DNA of 64,000 nt, taken from contig JAPXFQ010002706.1 of NCBI GenBank assembly GCA_028564705.1, positions 558,001-622,000 of the forward strand, in the 5' to 3' direction. Of the stretch, positions 44,320 to 54,202 are shown piece by piece; within the stretch, counting starts at the first letter, position 1; the number at the start of each line of letters is the position of its first letter. The position numbers and the translations under genes are program-made. Under the pieces are notes generated by a model. It did no database searches, had not been told where the DNA came from, and was given only the letters and a program-made list of their open reading frames with translations. The stretch is from Apricaphanius iberus. Lineage: Eukaryota > Chordata > Actinopteri > Cyprinodontiformes > Aphaniidae.

Positions 44320-46480
44320 CAGTTTCAGTTTATTTTATTTTGTTTCAGTCACACAAAATATGTTTTACATATTTCATACAATTAATTGACAATCCATGTG
44401 AGACCAAAACAGGCAGAAGCAAAAGCTTGTTTGCCTTATTTAACATTTTAACTCAATATAAGTTACCTTACATTATGCAATTGGAACAAGTAGAAAATAT
44501 ACAATATATATTTTACATAAGGAAAACAAATTTATTCTTTTACATATCTCTCAAAAATAGACGGGGAAATCATCTTTTTAAATGTAAAGAAAGCGTGACA
44601 GTTCTTCACCTCTTCACTCCCCACAAAAAGACAAACATCTTTGTTTATACCTTTTAATAGCTTTTGGCAAAACAAATTTGCAATCATCTCTTAAATTATA
44701 TTTAGTTTGTTGAAGCTGAAACATATTCATAACGGCATAAGTTGTTGTCTGTTTTTCTCAAAAACAATAATGTTGTTGACATAATAATTGATTTTTTTTC
44801 AAAAAGTTATCTAACTGTGTCTCAAAAAGTTTCTCTAAGATTTTTGAAAATTGTGGAAGGATTGATGTTGGCCTTTAATTTTCCATAAGATGTTTGTTAC
44901 CACTCTTAAATACAGGAATAACCTTTGCTATCTTCATGTTGTCCGGTACAATTCCATATAGAAATTACTGATTACAAATGTGAGACAGTGGCTTTGCAAT
45001 TAAATCAATAACATCTTTGACAATCCCTATATCTATTTGATTTATATAAGTTGTTTTTTTATTTTTAAAAGCTTTCACTGTGTTAATAACATCCATTTCC
45101 AACACCCCACCTAAGAACATTGACTTCATATTGGTATGTATTGTATTTCTAAAGAGATCCTTGTTTTTATTCTGGACAGAGATGTTTCGTGCAAGTGATG
45201 GTCCCATGTCAACAAAGTATTGATTAAATTCCTTCACTATATTATGTGTATTTTCTACTTTAGTATCTGTCTTCAAAAAATAATGTGGCACTTCTTTGTT
45301 ATTGCATCTATTTAAAACCTGATTTATTACATTCCACGTTTGTTTGGTATTGTTTTTACTGTTTTCAAATATTGTATCGTAATAGAGTTTCTTTTGTGTC
45401 CTTAAGAGTGAGGTTAGTTTGTTTTTGTACATTTTATTTTCCCTCTCATTTTCGCTAGTTGTATTTTTTATGAATTTCATATATAATACAGTTGGGTTTT
45501 TTTTGGCAAGCTTTCAGCAAGCCAGTTGTCATCCATGGATTTCTCTTCCTTTTGTCTTCTTGATGGGACGTTTTCAATGGACAGTGGCGATCATAAAGTT
45601 CCAACAATTTGGACAAAAATGACATATAGGCCTCATTTGGATCATCAACATAAACACCATCCCATGCACACTTAGTTAGGCTTAGCGGTAGAGTAGAGTT
45701 GGCTTGCAATCGGAGGGTCGTAGGTGCGATTCCAGCTTTCTCCAGTCACATGTCGATATTTCCCTGGGCAAGGCACTTAACCCCAAAAATATCATCCTAC
45801 CGAGCCATGTTGGTTGTCGGTGTATAAATGTAAGTGTGAATGGGTGAATGTGGCTTCAATGTAAAGCGCTTTGAGTGGTCAATATGACTAGAAAAGCGCT
45901 ATATACGTTCAGTCCATTTACCATAAAAGCTCAATCTTAAATTCTGCAATCCCTTCAGGTGTTCTACTTGTTGACAAGTGGTTACAGGATTTTGCATCTT
46001 TTTTGGATTGATATTTTGAATACACATAAACAGTGGGAAATTATCTGTAATATCACACAACAGAAGACCACTTGATGTTGTATTATGTGTATTGGTAAAT
46101 ATATTATCTATAAGAGTTGCAGATTTTCGATTTACCCTAGTTAGTTTGGCAATTGTAGGTCTTAATCCATAACTAAACATTTCATTCATAAAATCAAAAG
46201 TTAATTTCTGTGTTTTCCATTTTAATAAATCAATATTGAAATCACTGCACACAAAGACAGATAGCTTATAGCTTATAGCTTAAATTTCCTAATACTTTTG
46301 TAAGCTAGTCAGGAATTGTTCTATGTATGCACCAGGGGCTCTATAAATACAACATAAGACTATACTTTGATTTTTCTCAATTTTGATCTGTATAGTTAGA
46401 CTCTCCATTACATCATCTATAACTAAACAATCCATAGTCTCACAATAGTCATTCTTTTGAACATAAAATGCAACCATAGA
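44320..46480 (-). pseudogene. CR1/Jockey-superfamily LINE ORF2: endonuclease, linker and start of RT, broken
   Basis: Minus-strand pieces in order are VAFYVQKNDY and IVLCCIYRAPGAYIEQF (46289-46477), DFNIDLLKW, ATLIDNIFTN and DITDNFPLFM (45899-46252), then a SINE insertion. They continue with KRKRNPWMTTGLLKACQKK (45455-45709) and the KLYYDTIFENSKNNTKQTWNVINQ linker with the RT onset (44965-45480). The endonuclease blocks identify a CR1/Jockey-group LINE; the clade is unresolved. The strand downstream to 44320 encodes only scattered RT remnants. Stops and the SINE inactivate it. Its ORF1 lies at 46921-47430. Confidence 0.75.
45672..45925 (+). mobile_element. tRNA-derived SINE inserted in the antisense LINE
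   Basis: It starts with a tRNA-like head ('cttagcggtagagt' at about 45678 and a B-box-like GGTGCGATTCC at 45723-45733) and ends with 'aaagcgctttgagtggtc', 'aaaagcgctatata' and 'catttacca'. The LINE reading is interrupted exactly here, between KCAWDGVYVDD on one side and LKGLQNLRLSFYG on the other. No clear target duplication. Confidence 0.75.
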
Positions 46481-46484
46481 CTGT

Positions 46485-46985
46485 AAAAAAGAATAGACAG
46501 CGTCTCCTCAGTCCTCCCCGTTCACCAGAATGACACACTTTCATGGGGGAATTCATAGCGAATTCACAGACTCCTCCTCCCCAGCTCTGACGAAGCATGT
46601 TCCTAAAAAGGGCATAGGGGCGGGATCTTCACTATAGACTCTGCCCTCGTGGGGTGTGTATGGGCGTGTAGTTTGGTCGTTATCACGCCCATTCTGCTCC
46701 CGCGTCGTTAGCTCTGATGCTAAACTTGGCTCGGCCCCCTCATTAATTATGCAAGATTTCAAAAAATTATCTTACGAAAGCCAGCCTGGTGCCCAGGTTT
46801 TTTATGAGCCCAGCGTTATCTCAGGAAGAATATGTAGCCATAAAAAGTTTAAAACAATGGGGCACCAGGCATTAAAGTCGTTTTTAACGTGTCTAAAGTC
46901 CAGTGCTTTTCAATGGGGGCCTAGCGGCCAAATGGAGGTACTACAGCAAGGGAGGAGCAATGGCGGCAGTTTGCAGTTTGCAGTT
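46485..46985. other. unclassified insertion between LINE ORF1 and ORF2 parts
   Basis: The left edge 'accatagactgtaaa' (46474-46488) resembles the terminus of common fish DNA transposons. The interior has no domain; the plus frame 46656-46994 is probably chance. It cuts the antisense LINE between ORF1 and ORF2, and no matching right terminus was recognised. Confidence 0.4.
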
Positions 46986-47430
46986 CTTCTGTAGGGTTAT
47001 CTGCTCCTTCATTCTGCCCAACTGCAGTCCTGGCATAGCTGCGGTACTTTATATCCAGCCCAGTGACAACAACATCCCTGGCTAGAGATTGTTGCTCCAT
47101 ATCATCAAGTCTCTGTTCCAAAATCTCAATCTTTTCATTTCTTTGAGTAATTTTTACCTTTAGTTCCCGCACCTCTTCCAGGAGTTGAATTAAGTTGCTT
47201 TGTTGTTGGCCAATTTTACTCATCTATTGTCCGATGAAGTTTAAGGATTGTTTTATCTCTTCAAGTTCCTTTGATAATGCCTTGCAATATTCCCAAAATA
47301 GGAACACATACCACTTCTGCATTCACTTTATAGTTGTATTCTTGGTAGATGGCTTTAGATTCCATTGATTTTTGTTGGATTGTTGAGAGCCACTGAGCAG
47401 AAAGATGCAGCAGCAGCCATCTTGTTCATC
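46986..47430 (-). pseudogene. LINE ORF1, coiled-coil part
   Basis: Minus-strand reading: ALSKELEEIKQSLNFIGQ, stop, MSKIGQQQSNLIQLLEEVRE, a leucine-heptad coiled coil, then SLARDVVVTGLDIKYRSYARTA, the usual start of the RNA-binding part. It is cut at about 46985 by the unclassified insertion. It belongs upstream of the ORF2 pieces at 44320-46480, same strand and order. Confidence 0.65.
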
Positions 47431-47439
47431 TTGTAGGTG

Positions 47440-47645
47440 GAAATGGCAGGAGGCTCAGGAGAATGCTTTTCAGCAAGTAAAAAACCTGTTGGCCTCTGCT
47501 GAAGTGTTGGATTGATAAAGACCTTATATTGTTTCAGGTGAAGTCATGGTTAATGCAAAGTTGGCCAGCAGCAGTTGAACAGGAGCAGTTCAAACCTTAT
47601 GCCAAGCACAGAATTAAGCTGAGCGTTCTGTCTCCTCTGGAGGTC
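47440..47645 (+). pseudogene. possible Gypsy pol fragment
   Basis: WKWQEAQENAFQQVKNLLASAEVLD resembles the segment between RT and RNase H of Gypsy pol. A later EQFKPYAKHRIKLSVL resembles a stretch from further along pol. Only these short matches support the call. Confidence 0.4.
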
Positions 47646-47689
47646 CAGGGTTATTATTCCAGCACCTGGGCGGCTCCAGTTGATGAAGC

Positions 47690-48560
47690 TATACAATGCC
47701 CATCCGGAACCCCAACGTACAGGCGCCAAGATGGGAGGCAACAAGTATGCCCGGCGCCTCTCAGTGGGAGCAACTCCAAAGTGGAAGAGAGTCCAACCCC
47801 TCTTGAGGAGATGGGTTTCAGAGCCAGAGCAGTGCATCGAGATGTCCAGTCGGAACCTCTCAACCTCGCACACTAGCTCCGGCTCACACCCCACAAGAGA
47901 GGTCACATTCCACATCCCAAGAGCCAGTTTCTGCAGCGTAGGATCGGACCAATAAGGTCCCCGCCTTTGGTCGCCGCTAATCCTGCACTGCACCTGACCC
48001 CTATGGCCCCTCCTACAGGTGGTGAGCTGATGGGAAGGGGGGCCCATGTTGCCCCTTCGGACTGAGCCCATCATGCCCCACCTCCAGTCCGGGCTCCAGA
48101 GGAAGGACTGGAGGTGCGGCAACTGTGGCTGAGTGGTAGAGTAGTCGGCTTGCAATTGGAGGTTCGATTCCAGCTTCCTCCAGTCACATGTCGATGTGTC
48201 CCTAGGCAAGGCACTTAACCCAAAAAATTCTACATCTTCCTACTGAGCCATGTTAGCTATCGGTGTATGAATGTGAGGACGAATGGGTGAATTTGGCTTC
48301 AATGTAAAGCACTTTGAGTGGTCAGTATGACTAGAAAAGCGCTATATAAGTTCAGCCCATTTACCATTTACCCAGTGACCTGTGTCTGGGTGAGGGAACA
48401 CTGAGTTAATTGGTGCTGCTCATCATAGGGGTCTGTGGTTTGTCTAATCCCTCACCTAGGACCAGTTTGCCATGGGTGACCCTACCAGGGGTGGAACACC
48501 CCCCAAAACCTTAGCTCCTAGGATCATTGGGACACTCAAACTGCTCCACCATGATAAGGA
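47690..48560 (-). mobile_element. Rex3 5' part, antisense, with SINE inside
   Basis: The minus strand matches the 5' UTR and endonuclease start of the full Rex3 at 18690-19360, for example [11 protein letters not shown] and [16 protein letters not shown], ending near 47700 at the GACKL-equivalent region. It is interrupted at 48113-48371 by a plus-strand SINE. Frameshifts and the absence of RT make it inert. It is useful because it shows that the 5' UTR of the intact copy is shared by the family. A 5' fragment is unusual for LINEs, which normally lose the 5' end; a deletion must have removed the 3' part. Confidence 0.8.
48113..48371 (+). mobile_element. tRNA-derived SINE with well-kept pol III boxes
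   Basis: The A box TGGCTGAGTGG (48126-48136) and a perfect B box GGTTCGATTCC (48161-48171) lie 24 bases apart. The body contains 'aaggcacttaaccc' and ends 'aaaagcgctatataagttc' then 'catttaccattta'. It shares body and tail with the SINE at 45672 but has the better promoter. Two SINEs of one family therefore lie within 2.5 kb, in the same orientation, both in antisense LINEs. Confidence 0.85.
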
Positions 48561-49306
48561 GGGGTATTTTGGATTCAAAACTTAATTTTGCCAAAAGGTG
48601 AGGGATTTTCATGACTATAATGAGGAAACTGTACCCCATAGCACCTTTCTTGGCAAAATGCGAATGTAATATTTTATTCTCGATCCCTCTCACATAAAAA
48701 AAACAGTGGGTGTACACGATATGCAACGTGGTCAGATATAAGGGATAATGGGAGAGTCACAATTGATATAAGATTTGTTAAAGTTGCGATAATTGGATAA
48801 AATTGGAAGACTTGCAGAATTCACATGGATTGGCTGAATTTGCATTAATAGTTGCGATCTCAACATCACAAAATCTTGGAGGGGCTGATTAATTTGAGGC
48901 CATATTGCCCAGCCTTACAATCAAGGATCTTTATGTTTGTAATTCTTTTTGCTTTATTTGCTCAGCTGTAATCGAAATGTAAGCTTCCCGTTGCTCATAT
49001 TCCTACAAATCAGGAATTTTTTCAAATGCTCTTTTTCTCATAAGGATCAACATCCCGATCCAAATCATAATTATCGGGATAAAAAAAAACAAAAAGAAAA
49101 CATTCAAACAACTAATTAGTCACTATACTAAATGTTCACGCTTGCGACACCTACATATCGCATTAGTGATGCCTGAGTTAAGGACGTTGAAATAGAGATC
49201 TAAGATGCCTAATTGGCTGACAAACGCTGATGCTCTGTTAATGTCAGGCTGCAACTTATACAGTTTAAAGTCATGCAATGTTTGCATTTATTTCAAATAA
49301 AATGGA
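48561..49306. other. unassigned AT-rich sequence
   Basis: No domain, element end or tandem unit recognised. An A-run lies at 49081-49089. Confidence 0.4.
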
Positions 49307-49980
49307 GCAGTGTTTTCCAGTCTACTGCTATGCAATGTGATAAATGCAAAGAATTGGAGGGCACAATTGGTCATCTGTCCTGGTCCTGTCCTACACTCAG
49401 GAGCTTATGCAAGAAATACTGAATCTATTTTACCTGTTTTACAGCATAAAATTAAATCCAGATGGTGCTCTTGCTGTGCTGTTCCCCAACTTCACCAGCG
49501 TTCCTATTCAGAAAGTTCTGTTTATTGTGATTGTAGCTAAAAGATTTATTCTCTTGGCAAGGAAATCTCCCTCCCGTCCCCTGTTTAAGGTTTGTTTACA
49601 TAAGATAGTTGCATGTTTGTACATGGAAGAGGTATGCTACTGCCTTTCTGACACCCATTATAATATAATATCTGGGGTCCTTTCATCAGCTGAATTTCCA
49701 GGAATTTGAAATAGTATTCAACTCATCAAACTGCATTTCCTGTTTATGTAAAAATACATCTCTACTAGATCTCTGTTACCTCCTCGACATTTTCTTCACA
49801 TCTTTGGGTCTTGACAAATACCTGTTTTCTTTTTTACACATGTTGTCATGCTGAATTTTTCACAGACGATTGTTTGTATTTGTATCTTTTATCCTCCAAC
49901 TTTTTGATATGGACTGACAGCGTTTTGTATTATTTTTTTTTTTTCAATTTTGCATCTAATTTAAAACCAATTTCCTAGAG
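49307..49980 (+). pseudogene. Tx1/L1-type LINE ORF2 C-terminus and 3' end
   Basis: The plus strand reads MQCDKCKELEGTIGHLSWSCP, a cysteine/histidine motif typical of L1/Tx1 ORF2 C-termini, then (frame change) VLFIVIVAKRFILLARKSPS and LHKIVACLYMEEVCYCLSDT. It continues into a T-rich 3' end at 49930-49950. RT is absent; this is a 5'-truncated copy, distinct from the LINE at 10-17 kb. Confidence 0.7.
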
Positions 49981-49999
49981 TATGGAAGAAGAATAGAGA

Positions 50000-50455
50000 G
50001 GCACACAAACCAAGATGCTTGTGTGAAGTTTCCACAGTCTGTGTTGACATGCCGAGTCATCTGCTGGTGTTGGTCCACTGTGCTTCATTAAGTCCAGTGT
50101 CAACTCAGCCATCTATCAGGGCATTTTGGACCACTTTATGCTTCCTTCTGCAGATGACCATAATGCAGCTGCTGACTTCATTTTCTGCAGGACTTGGTAC
50201 CTTCCCACACTGCCAAAAGTACCAAAACATGGTTCATTGACCATGGGAATACTGCGCTGCATTGGCCAGCAAACTCACCCTTTCCTGAACCACATAGAGA
50301 GTCTGTGGGGCATTGTCAAGAGAAAGATAAGAGACATGAGACCAAACAATGGAGAAGAGCTGAAGGCCACTATTGAGGCATCCTGGTCTTCAATAACACC
50401 TCAGCTGTAACACAGGCTGATAGCATCTATGCCACACAGTAATCAATGTAAATAG
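50000..50455 (+). pseudogene. Tc1-like transposase, C-terminal catalytic part
   Basis: Across two frames the plus strand gives a region equivalent to '...AHTAKSTKTWF', then HGNTALHWPANSP and HIESLWGIVKRKIRDMRPNN, with EELKATIEASWSSITPQL at the end. The D34E catalytic tail normally reads DWPANSPDLNPIENLWG; here the first Asp is His, PDLNPIEN is shifted out of frame and the region is broken. It appears to be the same family as the 5' end at 38495-38815. Confidence 0.75.
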
Positions 50456-51918
50456 GGTCATAACTAAGTTCTGAAATTGAACTTCTTACTTCTGATTTCT
50501 GATAAAACAGAAGTTGTTGTCTTTGGACCAGAAGCTCTGAAAAAAAAACTAGTCAACCGCTTCACCTGGATGGCATTAAATTAGCCTCCAGTAAGAAAAC
50601 AAAGAACCTCTGTGTTATTTTTGTCCAAGATATGTCATTTAGATCTCAAATTAAAGAAGTGTCTAGGATTTCCTTTTTTCACCTTAGGAATATTGCAAAA
50701 ATTAGAACCATCCTGTCCAGGAGTGATGCTGAAAAACCAGTTCAAGCCTTTGTTACTTCAAGGCTGGATTACTGTAACTATTTATTATCAGGAAATCCAC
50801 AGAAAACAATTAAAAGTCTTCAATTAGTACAAAATGCTGCTGCTAGGGTTCTAATGAATAAAAGAAGAAGCGATCACATTTCCCCTCTTTTAGCTTCTCT
50901 TCACTGGCTCCCAGTAAAATCTAGAATAGAATTCAAGATCCTCCTTCTGACATATAAAGCTTTTAATAATCAAGCTCCATCATGCATAAGAGACCTGATT
51001 GTTCCATATGTTCCTAACAGAGCCCTTCGCTCTCAGACTGCAGGTTTACTAGTAGTTCCTAGGATTTCTAAAAGTAGAATGGGTGGCAAATCTTTCAGTT
51101 ACCAGGCTCCCCTCCTATTGGAACCAGCTCCCAGGGTTGGTTCGTGAAGCAGGCAACTTGTCTGTCATTAAAACTAGGCTTAAAACTTTCCTCTTTGACA
51201 AAGCTTACAGTTAGAGACAGGTTAGACAGGTAGCTAGGAAGAGACAGGTTAATGTTAGTAGTCAGGTAGAGTGTCAAAAGCTAGAGGAGATAGGAAGAGG
51301 TAGAGTAGCTAGGTAGTGATAGATTAATGTAAGCCAGGTAGAGAGTGTTAGTAGCTAGGTCTCCTAGTAGCTAGGAGACAGGTTAATGTTGGTAGCTATG
51401 CTGCTTTAGGCTAGGCTGTTGGAGGAAATTTTTAGTCAGTTCCTACTTTCTCTCCTACTTCTCCCCAACTGCATGATGTGCTGTCAATTAAAGCGCTAAC
51501 CTGTTTTCTCTTAGTCTCTTCCTACAGTATGTGCTCCTGACCCGCCCTACTTGACGACCCTGACTAAGATGGCATTCCAGTGGCGGAAGGTTATCCATAT
51601 CCTGCTACCAACTTCTGCTTCTGCATCAGTTCTGTTGCTCTTTCTGTGTCTCTGCTGCCTTCTCCAAACCCCGGACGGTATCGGCAGATGACCGCTTATG
51701 CTGAGCCTGGTTCTGCTGGAGGTTTCTTCCTGTTAAAAGGGAGTTTTTCCTCTCCACTGTCGCTTCATGCTTGCTCAGTGTGAGGGATTGCTGAGAAGTC
51801 ACGACGCAATCTTCTGTGGTTATCTAATTCCTAAATTAAACATTGTATTGTAATAACTCTTCTTGTAGTGCCTTGACATCTGTTGTGAAATGGCCCTATA
51901 TAAATAAACTTAATTAAA
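50456..51918 (+). mobile_element. L2-type LINE, 3' half
   Basis: From about 50500 the plus strand encodes DKTEVVVFGPEAL, and from 50632 FRSQIKEVSRISFFHLRNIAKIR and SLHWLPVKSRIEFKILLLTYK, the L2-type C-terminal domain. After a frameshift near 51110 it ends LPGLVREAGNLSVIKTRLKTFLFDKAYS and TAG (51213). The 700-base 3' UTR has repeated 'gtagctaggtag' segments at 51215-51410 and ends with 'gtgccttgacatctgttgtgaa', 'ctatataaataaa' and TTAAT-like units at 51918. 5'-truncated and broken. Confidence 0.8.
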
Positions 51919-51996
51919 CTATACAGATGTCTTCCAAAACCCTGGAACTTTGTCCTGGGTTAGGCTAAGGTAGAAGAGGTGCAGCAGAATCCGAGA

Positions 51997-53376
51997 AATA
52001 ATTGTGACTGTGAATGAGGTTTTGAGTGGTTTAAGCTTTAAGAGTGTTAACCTAAAAAGATCTGGTTAACTTAAAATAAAACAAGAATTTTGTCAGCATT
52101 TGAGCTGACTGGCACCCCAGCATTAAAATAAAGTAAGCTGAACCGCTACAGAAATTGGCACCCCAGATGTGTATGTAGTCGTTCTACATCCCACCAGTCT
52201 CAAACAAAGTTTGACTCAAACAAAGTTTGACGTCTGAAGAGACCTTTCGATAGTCTGTTCATATTTCCCGTCTGAAGCCATGTTATCCCACTGCGATGGA
52301 GTTAGAGGAACAAGAATATAAGCAGGTTTTACACCTTTTCCTGGAAGAATCTGATGAGGGGGACTTCTTGGGTTTTGCTGACATGGACAATTCCATTGAA
52401 CCGCCTCCCCAGGGTCGGCTTTTGCTTGGGGGGGGGGAGTGTAGCGACATCATTGATTCCTCAGTGAGTTTGGATGTCACTCCAGACGCACCTCCTTGGG
52501 TTGTGGCCAATCAGGTGGAAGCAGATCATTGATAGTACTGACACACATGACACACAAAAGGCGACAGGTGAGCGGTGTGATGGGAGCGTGCTCTGGAAGA
52601 GGAAGTAAAGCGCAGAGCGACAGGTGAGCGGTGTGATGGGAGCGTGCTCTGGAAGAGGAAGTAAAGCGCAGAGCGACAGGTGCGATCGGAGAGGCAAAAG
52701 GAAAAGCAATCTGAGGAGCGTTTGTAGTGCTGAGAGCGGAGATATGGCCAGCAAGCTTGAGGAAGGAAGCGGATTGTCCTTTCGAGACGAGTGGAGCGCC
52801 AGGAGAGACACATGAGTGGATGAAGCGAAAGCCGTCAAACTTTGTGATATTACCTGACAGCAGCGAAACTCAGTTGGAGCGGGGCGCCTTCCCTGTGTTT
52901 TGGGAACCCCGGATCATCTACGTCACGTTGGGGTAGCGTGAGTAACTGAAACTGTTCCTAATTTATTCCCCCTCCCAGACTAATACTACACTCTTGTGAG
53001 TTCAAGATTGACTGAACCGTTCGCACCATATCATTAAAGAACGAGCATCAACGACTCAATTTAAATGAGGAAATAATTACTCTGAGGGCGTTGATTAACT
53101 GGATGAACTGAGATGATTTGTCATGAACTGCTTCCTCTTCTGAACAATATAACACTTTTGCAATTCATACTTTGTGTGTCCTTTGTATATTGTATTTGTG
53201 ATCACCTGTGGCTGTGTTGAATAATAATTGTGACTGTGAATGAGATTTTGAGTGGTTTAAGCTTTAAGAGTGTTAACCTAAAAAGATCTGGTTAACTTAA
53301 AATAAAACAAGAATTTTGTCAGCATTTGAGCTGACTGGCACCCCAGCATTAAAATAAAGTAAGCTGAACCGCTACA
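51997..53376 (+). mobile_element. LTR retroelement with tiny internal region (TRIM-like or deleted)
   Basis: The last 155 bases of the 3' LTR (53222-53376) are repeated almost exactly at 51997-52153. After the first copy comes TGGCACCCCAGATG (from 52158), a PBS-like start. Just before the second LTR is a G-tract PPT (GGGGGGGGGAG, 52429-52439). The full LTR runs TGTAGC (52440) to GCTACA (53376), 937 bases with TG...CA ends. The 5' LTR is truncated to its end part. Only ~285 bases separate PBS and PPT, holding one small frame from 52296 without a recognised domain. Confidence 0.65.
52561..52681. repeat. 56-bp tandem duplication inside the LTR
   Basis: Two identical 56-base units occupy 52561-52616 and 52617-52672, followed by about nine bases of a third. 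They lie near the left part of the LTR (U3), where retroelement enhancers are commonly repeated. Perfect identity indicates a recent duplication. Confidence 0.9.
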
Positions 53377-53380
53377 GAAA

Positions 53381-54055
53381 TGTGGCATGGTATACAACGA
53401 GGGCCTGGGCGGGGACTTGATCCCACGACTCCCAGGTGAAAGTCATGTGCGCTAACCGGTCAGCCAAAGGGAATCCCCGTGGCCAAGCAGCCAGGGCACA
53501 TGATCTATCGGAGCCACAGTGACAGGACCTCCACACTGTCACATCTCTCCCCCTCTTATCACAAGCACGTCCTTGTGCTCCCGTGCAGGGTGCCACCAAT
53601 TTCAAATCCATGGACTTATTACCAGTCTCACATGGATCCTGCCAGCAACGCCAAATGTGGCATGGTATACAACGAGGGCCTGGGCGGGGACTTGATCCCA
53701 TGACTCCCAGGTGAAAGTCATGTGCGCTAACCAGTCAGCCAAAGGGAATCCCCATGGCCAAGCAGCCAGGGCACGTGATCCATCGGAGCCACAGTGACAG
53801 GATCTCCACACTGTCACATCTCTCCCCCTCTTATCACAAGCACGTCCTCGTGCTCCCGTGCAGGGCGCAGGGTGCCACCAATTTCAAATCCATGGACTTA
53901 TTACCAGTCTCACATGGATCCTGCCAGCAACGCCAAATGTGGCAAGGTACACAATGAGGGCCTGGGCGGGGACTTGATCCCACAACTCCCAGGTGAAAGT
54001 CATGTGCGCTAACCAGTCAGCCAAAGGGAATCCCAGTCAGCCAAAGGTATTTAGG
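53381..54055 (-). repeat. tandem repeat of 275-283 bp carrying tRNA-like promoter boxes
   Basis: TGTGGCA starts units at 53381, 53656 and 53939 (spacings 275 and 283); the third unit is cut at about 54055. Each unit carries, on the minus strand, an A-box-like TGGCTGACCGG or TGGCTGACTGG and a B-box-like GGGATCAAGTCC. The plus positions (B then A) are 53413-53424/53456-53466, 53688-53699/53731-53741 and 53970-53981/54013-54023. The acceptor stem is not convincing, so these are tRNA-derived promoters, not tRNA genes. Units are about 95% alike by eye. Confidence 0.8.
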
Positions 54056-54057
54056 AG

Positions 54058-54202
54058 TATGGGGCTGACACCATCTGAACCTACAATCGTGATCTGGTTC
54101 AGTTTCTTCAGCTACCTCTTCACCTGACATTTAGAGACAGACAAGTGGGACAGGTAGACAAAGGGAGTAGCTCCATCTCCTGACTTGGTTCACCTCAGAG
54201 GG
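54058..54202 (-). pseudogene. LINE RT fragment, antisense
   Basis: The minus strand reads QVKR-stop-LKKLN followed by GSDGVSPILL, equivalent to the 'QVRRxLxKLNxxKAxGPDGVSPR' block at the start of RT in Rex1/CR1-type LINEs. The hAT element at 54203-55429 interrupts it; some continuation is likely at 55438-55520. Confidence 0.55.

Noticed and set aside
52296..52532. 78-codon frame MELEEQEYK... as a new gene
   Set aside because: It runs through the PPT into the LTR and has no recognised domain; more likely retroelement remnant. Kept only as a note in the LTR element.
53411..53470. Functional tRNA gene
   Set aside because: A and B boxes are present but acceptor stem pairing is not convincing and the sequence lies in a tandem repeat; called tRNA-derived instead.
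53381..54055. Regularly spaced repeats as a CRISPR-like array
   Set aside because: Units are ~280 bp, nearly identical throughout and without short repeat/variable spacer structure; the genome is eukaryotic.
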